Below, in pieces: positions 9,397-17,928 of a stretch of DNA of 46,419 bases. The position numbers and the translations under genes were made by a program. This stretch comes from an uncultured Prevotellaceae bacterium (GTDB taxonomy: Bacteria; Bacteroidota; Bacteroidia; Bacteroidales; Muribaculaceae). Within the stretch, counting starts at the first letter, position 1; each line of letters begins with the position of its first letter. The stretch is taken from contig ONQS01000035.1 in NCBI GenBank assembly GCA_900320055.1, forward strand, positions 1 through 46,419. Direction: 5' to 3'. Under the pieces are notes generated by a model, which saw only the letters and a list, made by a program, of their open reading frames with translations, was not told the origin of the DNA and ran no database searches.

Positions 9397-10974
9397 ATGA
9401 AAACAAGTGGCTTTTTACGTGAAGTGGCATTGACGCTCTGTCTGCTGGCATCGTCGATGCTGTGGCTAGATGCTGGTGCCCAAGGCACCTATGCCGATGT
9501 CAATGGTGATGGACGAGCCGATATCTCTGATGTCACTTCACTCATCGATTTCCTATTGAAAAACGACGGCTCGGCTGGACATGCAGGCCTGAACCGTGGC
9601 TTTGTCAAGGTGACCGATTATGGCGCTGTGGGCGATGGTGTGACCGACGACACCGAGGCTCTCGAGCGGGCATTCGCTTATGCGGGTGAGAATCAGGTCG
9701 CGGTCTATTTCCCTGCCGGCATCTACATGATACGCCGCCCACTCACGCTCATGAGCGGGATGGAAATCTATGGCGATGGTTACAATTCCATCATCCGTAA
9801 GTTCCCGGCCGCTTGGCACAAACTCACCGATGCCATATCGACGGGTGTGTATAACAACGATGAGGACCATACCATCACACTCAAGGTGGATGGTATCAGT
9901 GGATATCATGTGGGGGACCATTGTTTCATCTCCTATTCAAGCAACCCTTTCCTGCCGGCCAACACCAGGGCACGCTACTGCTCCTATGGTGAGATAGCCG
10001 AGATTAACCAGACTCCGATTCAAGAGGGTGGCCTCACAAAGTATGAGGTGAAGTTCAAGAGCGCCTTCGATAGCCAGAAGCATGGCGTGGTTTACCCCCA
10101 TCCGGTAGGTGCCGTGCTCTCTACCTCGTTCCCGCTGCTGCGCTCCTGGGCCTTCAAGGATGAGTGCATCAACGTCTATATCCACGACCTCTGCCTCGAC
10201 GGCAATCGGCAGACCGACGGTCCCACCTACAATGGCGTGACCTATGAGCCCATGGAGTGGGCCAACGGCTGTATCCACTTCGATGCCTATGGCACCAGCA
10301 AGGTCAATGGCATCTCCTACAACAATCACTCCTATAACCACATCGTGCAGCGCTGCAAGATCATCAATTCGTCCTATGACGGCGTCAGCGATCAGGGCGA
10401 GGGCGGACTCTATGTCAAGAACTGTGTCCTCGAGAACAACGCGATGCACGGTGTGCACATGGGTACCATCTTTGCCGAGGCTATCATATCCGGCAACACC
10501 ATGACGGGCAATGGCCAGCGTGGAGCCGGTGTCTTTTTCTGCCAGGAGGTGACCAATGTGATCATCGATAACAACACCATCACCTCGTTCCATCACGGCT
10601 GCAGCGACGAGGAGTATGCCTCGGTGGGTAAGTTCAACATCATCCGTAACAACACCTTCCGCAACATCACCAGTTATGTGTTCGACTTTCTCAAGTCCAC
10701 AGCCGCGAGCCGTGGCGGCGGTCTGCTCATCACCGGCAATAAGATTCAGGGACTCAGCGAGACGATGTTTGCTGGCAATTACCTGAATGATGTCATCCTC
10801 ACATACAACACCATTGAGAGTGTGACTAAGGTTCCCTCGACGCTCATCAGGACCAACGGCTCCAATGGCGTCATCATCATGGGCAACACCTTGCCATCGG
10901 GCACTTCCATCTCCACGCCCGTGACGGCCAACAATGCCACCAACCTCGTCAACGCTTCCAACTCCTGGAACTAG
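9397..10974 (+). CDS. Secreted beta-helix (pectate-lyase-like) protein with N-terminal dockerin repeat
   Basis: This is a 525-residue exported protein. It has a signal peptide (about 1-29), then one calcium-binding dockerin repeat, DVNGDGRADISDVTSLIDFL (about 33-53). A Pectate_lyase_3-type start follows (VTDYGAVGDGVTDDTEALERAF, about 71-92), then a right-handed parallel beta-helix with many N-rich turns (SGNTMTGN, IIDNNTITSF, IIRNNTFRN). Such proteins are usually polysaccharide lyases or hydrolases, but no catalytic residues can be named here. A dockerin at the N-terminus with a single repeat is unusual; the other three dockerin proteins in the window carry theirs at the C-terminus. Confidence 0.8.
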   Translation: MKTSGFLREVALTLCLLASSMLWLDAGAQGTYADVNGDGRADISDVTSLIDFLLKNDGSAGHAGLNRGFVKVTDYGAVGDGVTDDTEALERAFAYAGENQVAVYFPAGIYMIRRPLTLMSGMEIYGDGYNSIIRKFPAAWHKLTDAISTGVYNNDEDHTITLKVDGISGYHVGDHCFISYSSNPFLPANTRARYCSYGEIAEINQTPIQEGGLTKYEVKFKSAFDSQKHGVVYPHPVGAVLSTSFPLLRSWAFKDECINVYIHDLCLDGNRQTDGPTYNGVTYEPMEWANGCIHFDAYGTSKVNGISYNNHSYNHIVQRCKIINSSYDGVSDQGEGGLYVKNCVLENNAMHGVHMGTIFAEAIISGNTMTGNGQRGAGVFFCQEVTNVIIDNNTITSFHHGCSDEEYASVGKFNIIRNNTFRNITSYVFDFLKSTAASRGGGLLITGNKIQGLSETMFAGNYLNDVILTYNTIESVTKVPSTLIRTNGSNGVIIMGNTLPSGTSISTPVTANNATNLVNASNSWN

Positions 10975-11048
10975 ACAAGGTGTTCTCGAGGGTACAGCCT
11001 CGCTATCAGATTCAACAATCAACGTGTGATTATCTATTTTGATAAGCC

Positions 11049-11645
11049 ATGAAGGCGTTTTATTTCATCTATCACATCGTGCTCACCCTCTTGGGCTGCT
11101 TCCTCTTGTTCATTGTTGGGGTTTTCTTTTTGGGTAACTACTACAATATTTTCGCTCAAGCGGGAGGCCGTTCCGAATTCCTCATGGGGAGAGCATTGCT
11201 GGATGTCGCGTTTGCGGCGATCTTCTTGATTGTGATGACGGTGATTTCATTGTTGATTCGTCACCGCACGATTACCAGGCGGCTTCGTGTCAAGACCTTT
11301 TTGCTGGAATCAGCCGTTCTGGTGATTGATATACTGGTCACGTTATCCATGTGGGCCACTTCTGTTCCAGATGGAATGATTGGGATTGGAGATGATGATT
11401 ACTATTTCCTGAAAGAGGTTTCCGCTACCGACTCAACCGTCAGGTATCAACTGTTCGATGACGGGATGATTCTGGTGCTGGATGCCGATTTCAGGAAGCC
11501 TAATCTTGGCATGAAGGTGGGACGTGACAGCCTGCGTCGCTTCAATATCGAGCAGGTACCTAACGGTATGGAACTGCGCGATGGGACCATCCTGCCCGTC
11601 ATCAGGGTTTATGATGGCTACATGAACGACGTGACCGTGAAATGA
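11049..11645 (+). CDS. Membrane protein of unknown function
   Basis: This 198-residue protein has three predicted membrane segments in its N-terminal 110 residues (about 5-30, 53-73 and 84-106). A soluble domain of about 85 residues follows, rich in short beta-like stretches (VRYQLFDDGMILVLDADF). No family is recognised. It starts 74 nt after the beta-helix gene in the same direction and may follow it on one transcript. The 261-nt gap after it holds the M23-gene promoter. Confidence 0.7.
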   Translation: MKAFYFIYHIVLTLLGCFLLFIVGVFFLGNYYNIFAQAGGRSEFLMGRALLDVAFAAIFLIVMTVISLLIRHRTITRRLRVKTFLLESAVLVIDILVTLSMWATSVPDGMIGIGDDDYYFLKEVSATDSTVRYQLFDDGMILVLDADFRKPNLGMKVGRDSLRRFNIEQVPNGMELRDGTILPVIRVYDGYMNDVTVK

Positions 11646-11851
11646 AGGCTTTGTCAGGATAACACCTGTTCATTGTCTAGCGCATACTCCGAAGCGGGGT
11701 GCGAAATCCAAATTTTGGTTTCAAAACTGTTTGCATTTGTGAATTTTTTATCTAACTGGCTTCTAGTATGTTGTGAAACTTTATTTAGATATCGAAACCA
11801 AACTTTACACTTTTTAGCACACTAAATACCCTACCTTCCAAAATAATTACC

Positions 11852-11859
11852 TACCTTTG
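11852..11859 (+). promoter_or_regulatory. -7 box for the M23/LysM gene
   Basis: TACCTTTG matches TAnnTTTG, 47 nt before the ATG at 11907. No TTTG is present at the consensus upstream distance. Confidence 0.5.
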
Positions 11860-11906
11860 ACCGTTCTTTGATAAAAACAGACTTAGAAAATTACCTTATT
11901 TATATA

Positions 11907-12929
11907 ATGAGTATTACTAAAAAATTATATGTCGCCTTGGCGGCGATGACATTATGCGTGTGCGGCATGACTGCTCAAAATCTCCAGTCGGCCTCAACCT
12001 ACAGCAAGATGCATAACAACCTGTTGGCTAAGCAGAATCGTGTCAAGGATCAGATTCGTGTCCAGGAGGCTCAGAAGTATGCTGCTGACTTGTATGAGGA
12101 ATGCGAGCCCGAGCCCGACATCTACACGGAGGGTTGGGATAGCGACCTCGTCAATTGCTATAAGGACGCCAACGTGCCCAATACCAAGGTGCTCGACGTG
12201 CGCCACTATGTGATGCCCATCAGGGGTAACTACGTGACTTCCCACTATGGATATCGTCCACAGTTCGGCCGCTCCCACAAGGGGGTCGACCTGCGTTCGG
12301 CTATCGGAGATACCGTCTACTCGGCATTCTCGGGGCGAGTGCGCTTGACGCGCTTTGAGCGCGGCGGTTACGGCTTCTACGTTATCGTTCGCCACGAGAA
12401 CGGTCTGGAGACGGTCTATGGTCACTTGTCACGCTTCCTGGTCAAGCCCAACCAGTATGTCAAGGCTGGTCAGCCCATCGCTCTGAGTGGCAACACGGGA
12501 CGCAGCACGGGCCCCCACCTGCACTTCGAGACACGCTTCATGGGCTATGCCATCAATCCTGAGGCCATCTTCGACTTCTCAAACCGTTGCACCCACACCG
12601 ATAGTTACACCTTCTCCAAGAGCACCTATACTAAGTCTCGCGACTATGCTCCCAGCAAGCGTTATGCTTCGGCTAAGAAGAGTGTTGCCGCTGCTGCCGA
12701 CGAGAAGGACTCCAAGAGCCGTTACACCAGCAGCAACAAGCGCGACAAGGCCGCTGCCTCCTCGACACGCGAGAGCCGTGAGAGCAGCCGCTCAACCTAC
12801 AAGGTGCGCAAGGGTGACAACTTGGGAAAGATCGCTTCGGACAACAACATGACGGTGGCTCAACTCAAGAGACTCAATGGTTTGACCAATAACAACGTTG
12901 AGGCTGGTAAAGTCCTGCGTGTGAAGTGA
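11907..12929 (+). CDS. Secreted M23 peptidase with C-terminal LysM
   Basis: This is a cell-wall endopeptidase-type protein of 340 residues. A signal peptide (1-23) is followed by a helical linker, then an M23 (LytM) domain at about 100-235. The zinc ligands are visible: H124 and D128 in HKGVDL, and H204/H206 in GPHLHFE. A Ser/Lys-rich linker leads to a LysM peptidoglycan-binding domain (YKVRKGDNLGKIASDNN, about 296-340). With intact zinc ligands it is probably active, unlike the degenerate EnvC/NlpD types. The ATG at 11907 is preferred because it starts the signal peptide. A perfect 11-bp terminator follows at 12968. Confidence 0.9.
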   Translation: MSITKKLYVALAAMTLCVCGMTAQNLQSASTYSKMHNNLLAKQNRVKDQIRVQEAQKYAADLYEECEPEPDIYTEGWDSDLVNCYKDANVPNTKVLDVRHYVMPIRGNYVTSHYGYRPQFGRSHKGVDLRSAIGDTVYSAFSGRVRLTRFERGGYGFYVIVRHENGLETVYGHLSRFLVKPNQYVKAGQPIALSGNTGRSTGPHLHFETRFMGYAINPEAIFDFSNRCTHTDSYTFSKSTYTKSRDYAPSKRYASAKKSVAAAADEKDSKSRYTSSNKRDKAAASSTRESRESSRSTYKVRKGDNLGKIASDNNMTVAQLKRLNGLTNNNVEAGKVLRVK

Positions 12930-12967
12930 TCCGCCTGAAAGCGGCACTTATCCGATTTATAACACAG

Positions 12968-13007
12968 CATCCGCACTCAAAACCCATCGAGTGCGGATGT
13001 TTGTTTT
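12968..13007 (+). terminator. Terminator after the M23 gene
   Basis: An 11-bp perfect stem, CATCCGCACTC (12968-12978) with GAGTGCGGATG (12989-12999), is followed by TTTGTTTT. It overlaps the stop of the convergent gene at 13006. Confidence 0.85.
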
Positions 13008-13545
13008 AATCCTTGTACAGATAGCGATACACTTGGGTGAATTGTTGCCGGAATCGGTCCTGAAACTTATCCAACCGCCGATCAAACGTGAATCCTTGGG
13101 TCTGTGCCGACAGTTTCGTGACACGGTTGCGGGTGATGCGCTGGATGTCGTAGTTGCTCAGCGGGTAGTGGCACGTCACATAATAGTCGTTATAGGTGAG
13201 GTAGTGGCGCTTGACAATGTCGCTGCGTGTGACGTTGCGGTCGGTCTTGAGCACGATGCGGTCACCGCCGCGCAGCACCAGCGTGAGACTGTCGCCCTGG
13301 GCAATGTGGAGCAAGCCCTCATCGTAGGTCACTTGCAGGGCATAGGTCACAAAACCTGACGCGCCGATTGAGGCTTCGATGGCAAAGCGGGCGGCATGGA
13401 AGTAGTCGTCATACATCACGTCCTGATGCCATAGCACATAGCGGGTGCCGTCGTCCCTGTAGTGGTCGACTCTCACCTGGGACACTGCGGGCATGACCGC
13501 CACCAGTATTCCGAGACACAATGCCTGCATCCGCTTGCTAATCAT
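13006..13545 (-). CDS. Secreted protein of unknown function
   Basis: This 179-residue protein has a signal peptide (MISKRMQALCLGILVAVMPA). The body is beta-rich, with many Tyr/Asp residues (DGTRYVLWHQDVMYDDYFHAAR). No family is recognised, but the pattern suits a small periplasmic protein of Bacteroidales. A perfect promoter (TTTG, 20 nt, TACTTTTG) ends only 4 nt before the ATG at 13545, so the mRNA would be leaderless or nearly so. A start at ATG 13530 would give a normal leader but lose the positive n-region of the signal peptide. Confidence 0.7.
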   Translation of the reverse strand: MISKRMQALCLGILVAVMPAVSQVRVDHYRDDGTRYVLWHQDVMYDDYFHAARFAIEASIGASGFVTYALQVTYDEGLLHIAQGDSLTLVLRGGDRIVLKTDRNVTRSDIVKRHYLTYNDYYVTCHYPLSNYDIQRITRNRVTKLSAQTQGFTFDRRLDKFQDRFRQQFTQVYRYLYKD

Positions 13546-13549
13546 GGCG

Positions 13550-13581
13550 CAAAAGTAAGACAATCGCTCCAATTACCCAAA
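13550..13581 (-). promoter_or_regulatory. Promoter abutting the start codon of the gene at 13545
   Basis: On the minus strand, TTTG (13581-13578), a 20-nt spacer and TACTTTTG (13557-13550) match the consensus. The ATG begins 4 nt after the -7 box. Confidence 0.7.
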
Positions 13582-13612
13582 TTCTGTAAATCCTAATCAC
13601 TCCCGATAACGA

Positions 13613-13652
13613 GGACGTGCCACAATTCGCGGTAATGAATCATGGCACGTCC
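13613..13652 (-). terminator. Stem-loop downstream of the C10 protease gene
   Basis: GGACGTGCC (13613-13621) pairs perfectly with GGCACGTCC (13644-13652). It lies 20 nt past the stop of the protease gene. The U-tract is weak. Confidence 0.5.
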
Positions 13653-13672
13653 GTTTGCTGTGTACAGGCCGG

Positions 13673-16048
13673 TTACTCGCCCTTCAGTATCTTGTCGATG
13701 ACCATGTTGACGTCGGCAATGTTGATCTCGCCGTCACCATTCACGTCGGTGATCGCAATGGCGCTTGGGGTGTCGATGCCTAGTAGCAGGACGTTGACCA
13801 CCTCGCTTACATCCGAGATATTGATCTCTCCGTCGTGGTTCACGTCGCCGCGCTCCCAGTCGATAAGCACACGCATGCGGTTGCTCCACGGCGATAGGGT
13901 GCCGTCGGTGTATGCCGTCTGCACGCGCAGGCCGTAGTCGCCAGGCTGCATGTCGTTGAGCGTGAATGAGGTATCTGTGATGCCTTCAACATACAGGGCA
14001 TGGGTCAAATCCACAGGAGTGTAATCGTCGCCGGCAAACACCTCGACTTGGCACAGCACCACGCGCTTGCCGGTGGCTGTGGTCAGTCTGATGTGGGCTT
14101 CGCCAGTAGCGGGGCATGGCAGCAGCAGGCATTGCTCGGTCTCCTCATTGCTCACCACGATGGTGGTGTCATGATCGCCGCAACTGATCTTGAGCGGTGC
14201 CGACGCGTCGTTGCCACTCGAGTGCGCGATCACCTTGATGGTGGCCTTGCCATGGTTGCCATACATGTCTAGCGCGGGTGTCTCGATCCAGCCCTTGCTC
14301 TTCGATGTACCCAGTATCACGTTGGTGTCGCTGCGGTACACCTTGCTGCCGCTCCAGCCGGGCAGGGTGGTGATTTCATCGAGTTTGGATGCCCAGTCCG
14401 TTGTGCTGGTGCCTGAGTATTCGCTCTTGTCAAACGACTCATGCAGTCTTAGTTCGTTATAGAGCACGCGGGCCACTTCCAGGTTGTAACTGCTCACGTT
14501 GTGTCGCGGTGTGGCATCCTGCCACTCTGCGCGGAACGACGATGGCGTGATATCAGCAGGGGCAAGCATCACGGGGTCGTAAGTCTCAAGCAGGCATTCG
14601 CCTGTCAGGTGGATGACCTTGTCATCTGCCCCCTCACTGCGCAGCGTGATGGTTGCCGTGTGCATGCCGATTGCTGTCGGGCTATAGGTGATGATCAAGT
14701 GCTGGCCTTGCTGAGCCGCGGTTTGGCTGATGTGGTCGGTGCTGAGGGTAAAGTAGCCCGTGGCATCGTCCAGTGTCACGCTGATGTCTGACGTGAGTTT
14801 CACTCCCTTGACATTGATGGCCTTATAGGCAGTGCTGTCCACATAGGCGCGGGCGGTTAGCCTCGACAGGCCGGCCTTGATGGTGGGACCGCTGGCGGGT
14901 GGCTCGATGCCGATCAGCAGTTGTTGATCCACGTTGAAGTACTCACCTCCGCCCTTGAAGGCGTTGAGTGCGTAATAGGCATTGCCGGTTCCGCTCCAGC
15001 CCCAGTTGATGTGGTAGGTGTCGTCGCTGGCATCATAACCGTCGATGTTAAACGCGTGACCCGACCAGGTCGCGGTGTAGGCACACATGACGATCGGGCG
15101 TTGGTTCACCAGTTCCTCTTGGATGATGGCTCCCCATTCCTCGTCACTATAGTTCACTCCGCTCCACCAGTCCTCCTTCGACACCAGTTCCACGTCACTG
15201 TCATAGCCAAAGCGTTTGATGGTCGACAATATTCTGTAACTGCTGGCACCGCTGCCGTCGGGCGAATAGTCCATATGCTCCGATTGGCCCACGTAGCGCA
15301 TGAGTTTGGCCACGGCGTTGGCTTGGTCATCGTTGTAACCGCCATGGTAGTAACGGTCGAGCATATTGTCCCAGTCAAAGGTGGTCGACGGCAATGTTTC
15401 CAGCGAGATGTTGTGGGTCTGTGTGGTGTAACTCGGTACGGATGATGTCGGTCCGGTAGGATACTTCCAGTAGTAGAAGACCATGGCGGTCGAGGTGGCG
15501 GCGCAGCCGGTCACGCTGTGATGGCCGTTCACCTCAGGGCACTCGCGATTGTAGGGCTCGCCTTGGTCCCAAAGTGCCGTGAGCAATGGTTCCACACTCT
15601 CATAGCCCTGTGACGACACACGGCGTGGACCGCCCACGTTACTCTCGACTGACAGATCGGGGTGGGACAGCAGGTAGGCCATTTGACCCTGATACAATTC
15701 GAGCCAAACTCGCATGTTGCAGGGGATATTGTTCATGTCAAGGGGCGCATCACCATGGGCGAGAATTTCGCGCGCTCGGTCATCGCCCGAGACAATCAGG
15801 TAACTGTCGCTGGTGTTGAAGATGTAGTAGAGCGCATCGCCCGCGCCAGTCGTCCCCCTCTCGGTGTGCACCAGCCGCACTTGGGCGCTGGCGGGGGCAT
15901 GCTTCGGCCCGATGGTGGCATGCGAGGCAGCATAGCGCTGAGCAGTGGCCTGGGCTGTAGTGACATCGATTGGTGCCGATACGGCCTGCATCGCTGCAAG
16001 CGCTGTGATGGCTACAAACAGAATTCTCTTGGCTGACTTGGTGTTCAT
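13673..16048 (-). CDS. C10 (streptopain-type) cysteine protease with fibronectin-like and dockerin modules
   Basis: This is an exported 791-residue protease precursor. A signal peptide (1-25) is followed by an inhibitory propeptide (about 26-150). The C10 papain-like domain has catalytic C182 in TGCAATSTAM and H331 in SGHAFNIDGYD, plus the conserved HINWGWSG. Beta-sandwich regions follow. The C-terminus has two dockerin repeats (DVNHDGEINISDVSEVVNV and DVNGDGEINIADVNMVIDKI). Both catalytic residues are present, so activity is likely. Relatives include SpeB and the Prevotella interpain. A TATATTTG -7 box lies about 120 nt upstream. No linked inhibitor gene is seen. Confidence 0.9.
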   Translation of the reverse strand: MNTKSAKRILFVAITALAAMQAVSAPIDVTTAQATAQRYAASHATIGPKHAPASAQVRLVHTERGTTGAGDALYYIFNTSDSYLIVSGDDRAREILAHGDAPLDMNNIPCNMRVWLELYQGQMAYLLSHPDLSVESNVGGPRRVSSQGYESVEPLLTALWDQGEPYNRECPEVNGHHSVTGCAATSTAMVFYYWKYPTGPTSSVPSYTTQTHNISLETLPSTTFDWDNMLDRYYHGGYNDDQANAVAKLMRYVGQSEHMDYSPDGSGASSYRILSTIKRFGYDSDVELVSKEDWWSGVNYSDEEWGAIIQEELVNQRPIVMCAYTATWSGHAFNIDGYDASDDTYHINWGWSGTGNAYYALNAFKGGGEYFNVDQQLLIGIEPPASGPTIKAGLSRLTARAYVDSTAYKAINVKGVKLTSDISVTLDDATGYFTLSTDHISQTAAQQGQHLIITYSPTAIGMHTATITLRSEGADDKVIHLTGECLLETYDPVMLAPADITPSSFRAEWQDATPRHNVSSYNLEVARVLYNELRLHESFDKSEYSGTSTTDWASKLDEITTLPGWSGSKVYRSDTNVILGTSKSKGWIETPALDMYGNHGKATIKVIAHSSGNDASAPLKISCGDHDTTIVVSNEETEQCLLLPCPATGEAHIRLTTATGKRVVLCQVEVFAGDDYTPVDLTHALYVEGITDTSFTLNDMQPGDYGLRVQTAYTDGTLSPWSNRMRVLIDWERGDVNHDGEINISDVSEVVNVLLLGIDTPSAIAITDVNGDGEINIADVNMVIDKILKGE

Positions 16049-16168
16049 AATTTGGGTGATGACTTGAATTGGGATAGTTAATGATTAAATGATTGCTGTA
16101 TTATTTGTAACATATTATGATTCAGCGCAATGGAGTGGATTTTACACGGGTGTTGCGCCGAGCGGTTG

Positions 16169-16176
16169 CAAATATA
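16169..16176 (-). promoter_or_regulatory. -7 box for the C10 protease gene
   Basis: TATATTTG on the minus strand is a perfect -7 match, giving a leader of about 115 nt. No clear -33 element. The rest of the 324-nt gap (16049-16372) shows no gene. Confidence 0.45.
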
Positions 16177-16310
16177 CGCAATTATTTCGTCTTGAACTCA
16201 TATTATAAACGGAAAATCTCAGATTCCCGACGATTTGTTAACATCAACACACGGCGATGGCCTCATGCTCCGGTTACGTGCAGCATAGATACAGCGATGG
16301 GCCATATCCT

Positions 16311-16340
16311 CATGTCGCAACCGTAATGGCTTGCAACATG
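16311..16340 (-). terminator. Stem-loop after the first deoxynucleoside kinase gene
   Basis: CATGT and GCAA (16311-16320) pair with TTGC and ACATG (16331-16340), with one mismatch and further CC/GG pairing in the loop. It sits 33 nt past the stop at 16373. The poly-U tract is poor. Confidence 0.4.
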
Positions 16341-16372
16341 GGTGCTGGCCCACTTGTGTCTCGCTTGCGTAC

Positions 16373-17005
16373 TTAACGCTGCTGGTTGAAGGGGGAGAAG
16401 ATGCCGTACAGGTTGGCGTCTATCTTGTCGCACACCTGCTGGAAGTCCTCGGGACGGTCGCCAAATTTCACCTCGTCACCATTGATGATGACCAGATTGC
16501 CCTTGTAGTCGGCAATCCAGTCCTCGTAGCGCTTGTTCAGTCCCTCAAGGTAGTCTAGACGCATCGTCTGCTCATAGTCGCGACCGCGCTTCTGGATCTG
16601 TTGCACCAGGTTGGGGATGGTCGAGCGGATGTAGATCATCAGGTCGGGCATCTTCACCAGCGACATCATCAACTCAAACAGGTCCTTGTAGTTGTTAAAG
16701 TCACGGTCGCTCATGTGACCCTGGCCATGCAGGTTGGGAGCAAAGATGCATGCGTCCTCATAGATGGTGCGGTCCTGGATGATGTTCTCATCGCTCTGCG
16801 AGATCTCGACCACTTCCTTAAAACGCTTGTTCAGAAAGTAGATCTGCAAGTTAAACGACCAGCGCGACATGTCGGCATAGAAGTCTTCCAGATAGGGATT
16901 GTTGTCCACCGGTTCAAAGCGGGGGCTCCATCCGTAGTGTTTGGCAAGCAGTTTGGTCAATGTGGTTTTGCCGCTGCCGATGTTTCCTGCTACTGCGATA
17001 TGCAT
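16373..17005 (-). CDS. Deoxynucleoside kinase, copy A
   Basis: This enzyme phosphorylates deoxynucleosides for the salvage pathway (dNK/dCK-dGK family). It has 210 residues, with a P-loop AGNIGSGKTT at 6-15, the RWSFNLQIYFLNKRF helix near 48 and the DRT motif in QDRTIYEDA near 78. The lid region is KRGRDYEQTMRLDY near 140. It lies 83 nt downstream of a paralogue with the same architecture. Together they recall the paired kinases (dAK/dGK-like) of Firmicutes, but the substrate cannot be told from sequence. An ACTAAAA-repeat leader precedes the ATG. Confidence 0.9.
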   Translation of the reverse strand: MHIAVAGNIGSGKTTLTKLLAKHYGWSPRFEPVDNNPYLEDFYADMSRWSFNLQIYFLNKRFKEVVEISQSDENIIQDRTIYEDACIFAPNLHGQGHMSDRDFNNYKDLFELMMSLVKMPDLMIYIRSTIPNLVQQIQKRGRDYEQTMRLDYLEGLNKRYEDWIADYKGNLVIINGDEVKFGDRPEDFQQVCDKIDANLYGIFSPFNQQR

Positions 17006-17036
17006 ATTATCTAGTTTTTTAGTTTTTAGTTTTCAG
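17006..17036 (-). repeat. ACTAAAA-type leader repeat before kinase A
   Basis: On the minus strand the gap reads ACTGAAAACTAAAAACTAAA and further A-rich sequence into the ATG. It belongs to the same repeat class as 672-726 and 18501-18617. Further upstream (17050-17088) GAGTTAAGAGTTAAAAG forms a second, unrelated short repeat. Confidence 0.55.
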
Positions 17037-17088
17037 TTGAAGGCGGATGCCAACTATTAACTGTTCTCTTTTAACTCTTAACTCTCAA

Positions 17089-17715
17089 TTAGTCCAGCGG
17101 GCCGAAGATGCCAAACATCGTCGCATCAATCTTGTCGACAATCGAGGCAAAGTCCTCTGGGCGGTTTTTATAGTCCATGCCGTCAACGTCGATGATCAGT
17201 TTGCGACCCTGGTACGTCTTCATGACAAACTCCTCGTAACGATCGTTGAGGTTTGACAGGTACTTGAGCGGCATCGTCTGCTCGTAGTCGCGCCCACGCT
17301 TGCGGATGTTGTCCACCAGGTGAGGGACACTCGAGCGCAGGTAGATCATCAGGTCTGGGAGGCGCACGATGGTCATCATTTGTTCAAACAGTTCCATATA
17401 GGTCTCAAAGTCGCGGTCGTCCATATTGCCCATGTCATGATTGTTGGCCGTGAAGATGTACACGCCCTCAAAGATGCTGCGGTCCTGGATGATGGTCTTC
17501 TTGCTAGCGTTGATACCCAAGATGTCCTTGAAACGCTGCTTCAGGAAAAACACCTCTAGGGCAAACGACCAGCGCTTGATGTCCTTGTAGTAGTCGCTCA
17601 GATAGGGATTGTCTACAACGGGCTCCATAAAGGGTTCCCAGCCGTAGTGCTTGGCTAGCATCTCGGCTAGGGTAGACTTGCCGCTCCCGATATTTCCTGC
17701 TATTACGATGTGCAC
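17089..17715 (-). CDS. Deoxynucleoside kinase, copy B (GTG start)
   Basis: This paralogue of the preceding entry has 208 residues. The P-loop is AGNIGSGKST, the DRS motif QDRSIFEGV and the lid KRGRDYEQTMPLKY. A GTG at 17715 aligns with the first residue of copy A (MHIAVAGN versus VHIVIAGN). A well-matched promoter (17780-17751) lies inside any longer reading frame, so the GTG start is preferred over the ATG at 17808. The pair is probably one operon with kinase B first. Different substrate specificities (purine versus pyrimidine) are plausible but not shown. Confidence 0.88.
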   Translation of the reverse strand: MHIVIAGNIGSGKSTLAEMLAKHYGWEPFMEPVVDNPYLSDYYKDIKRWSFALEVFFLKQRFKDILGINASKKTIIQDRSIFEGVYIFTANNHDMGNMDDRDFETYMELFEQMMTIVRLPDLMIYLRSSVPHLVDNIRKRGRDYEQTMPLKYLSNLNDRYEEFVMKTYQGRKLIIDVDGMDYKNRPEDFASIVDKIDATMFGIFGPLD

Positions 17716-17750
17716 GGTTCTGTTAATGTTTTGGGTTGTTTTACAAACCA

Positions 17751-17780
17751 CAAAATTAAGCCTTTTTGTCACTGCCGCAA
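17751..17780 (-). promoter_or_regulatory. Promoter of the kinase pair
   Basis: On the minus strand, TTG (17780-17778), a 19-nt spacer and TAATTTTG (17758-17751). It decides the GTG start of kinase B at 17715. Confidence 0.65.
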
Positions 17781-17886
17781 TCATCACCGTCAAGAAAGTT
17801 ATTAACACTTTGACTTTTTTACCTAAACATGAAAAAATTAAGAACTATTCTCTATCATCTATTCACTATTATCTAAAAAAAAGCAT

Positions 17887-17894
17887 TACCTTTG
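17887..17894 (+). promoter_or_regulatory. -7 box for the flavin reductase gene
   Basis: TACCTTTG matches TAnnTTTG, 34 nt before the ATG at 17929. No TTTG is found at the consensus spacing. Confidence 0.5.
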
Positions 17895-17928
17895 CCGCAG
17901 ATTGCTAGGCAATCTTTTTATCGAGACA

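Noticed and set aside
9937-11022. 361-residue minus-strand frame opposite the beta-helix gene
   Set aside because: Val/Ile/Gly/Asp-rich shadow of the codon-biased plus-strand gene; no signal or domain.
17089-17808. 239-residue start for kinase B at ATG 17808
   Set aside because: The promoter at 17751-17780 lies within that N-terminus, and homology to kinase A begins exactly at GTG 17715.
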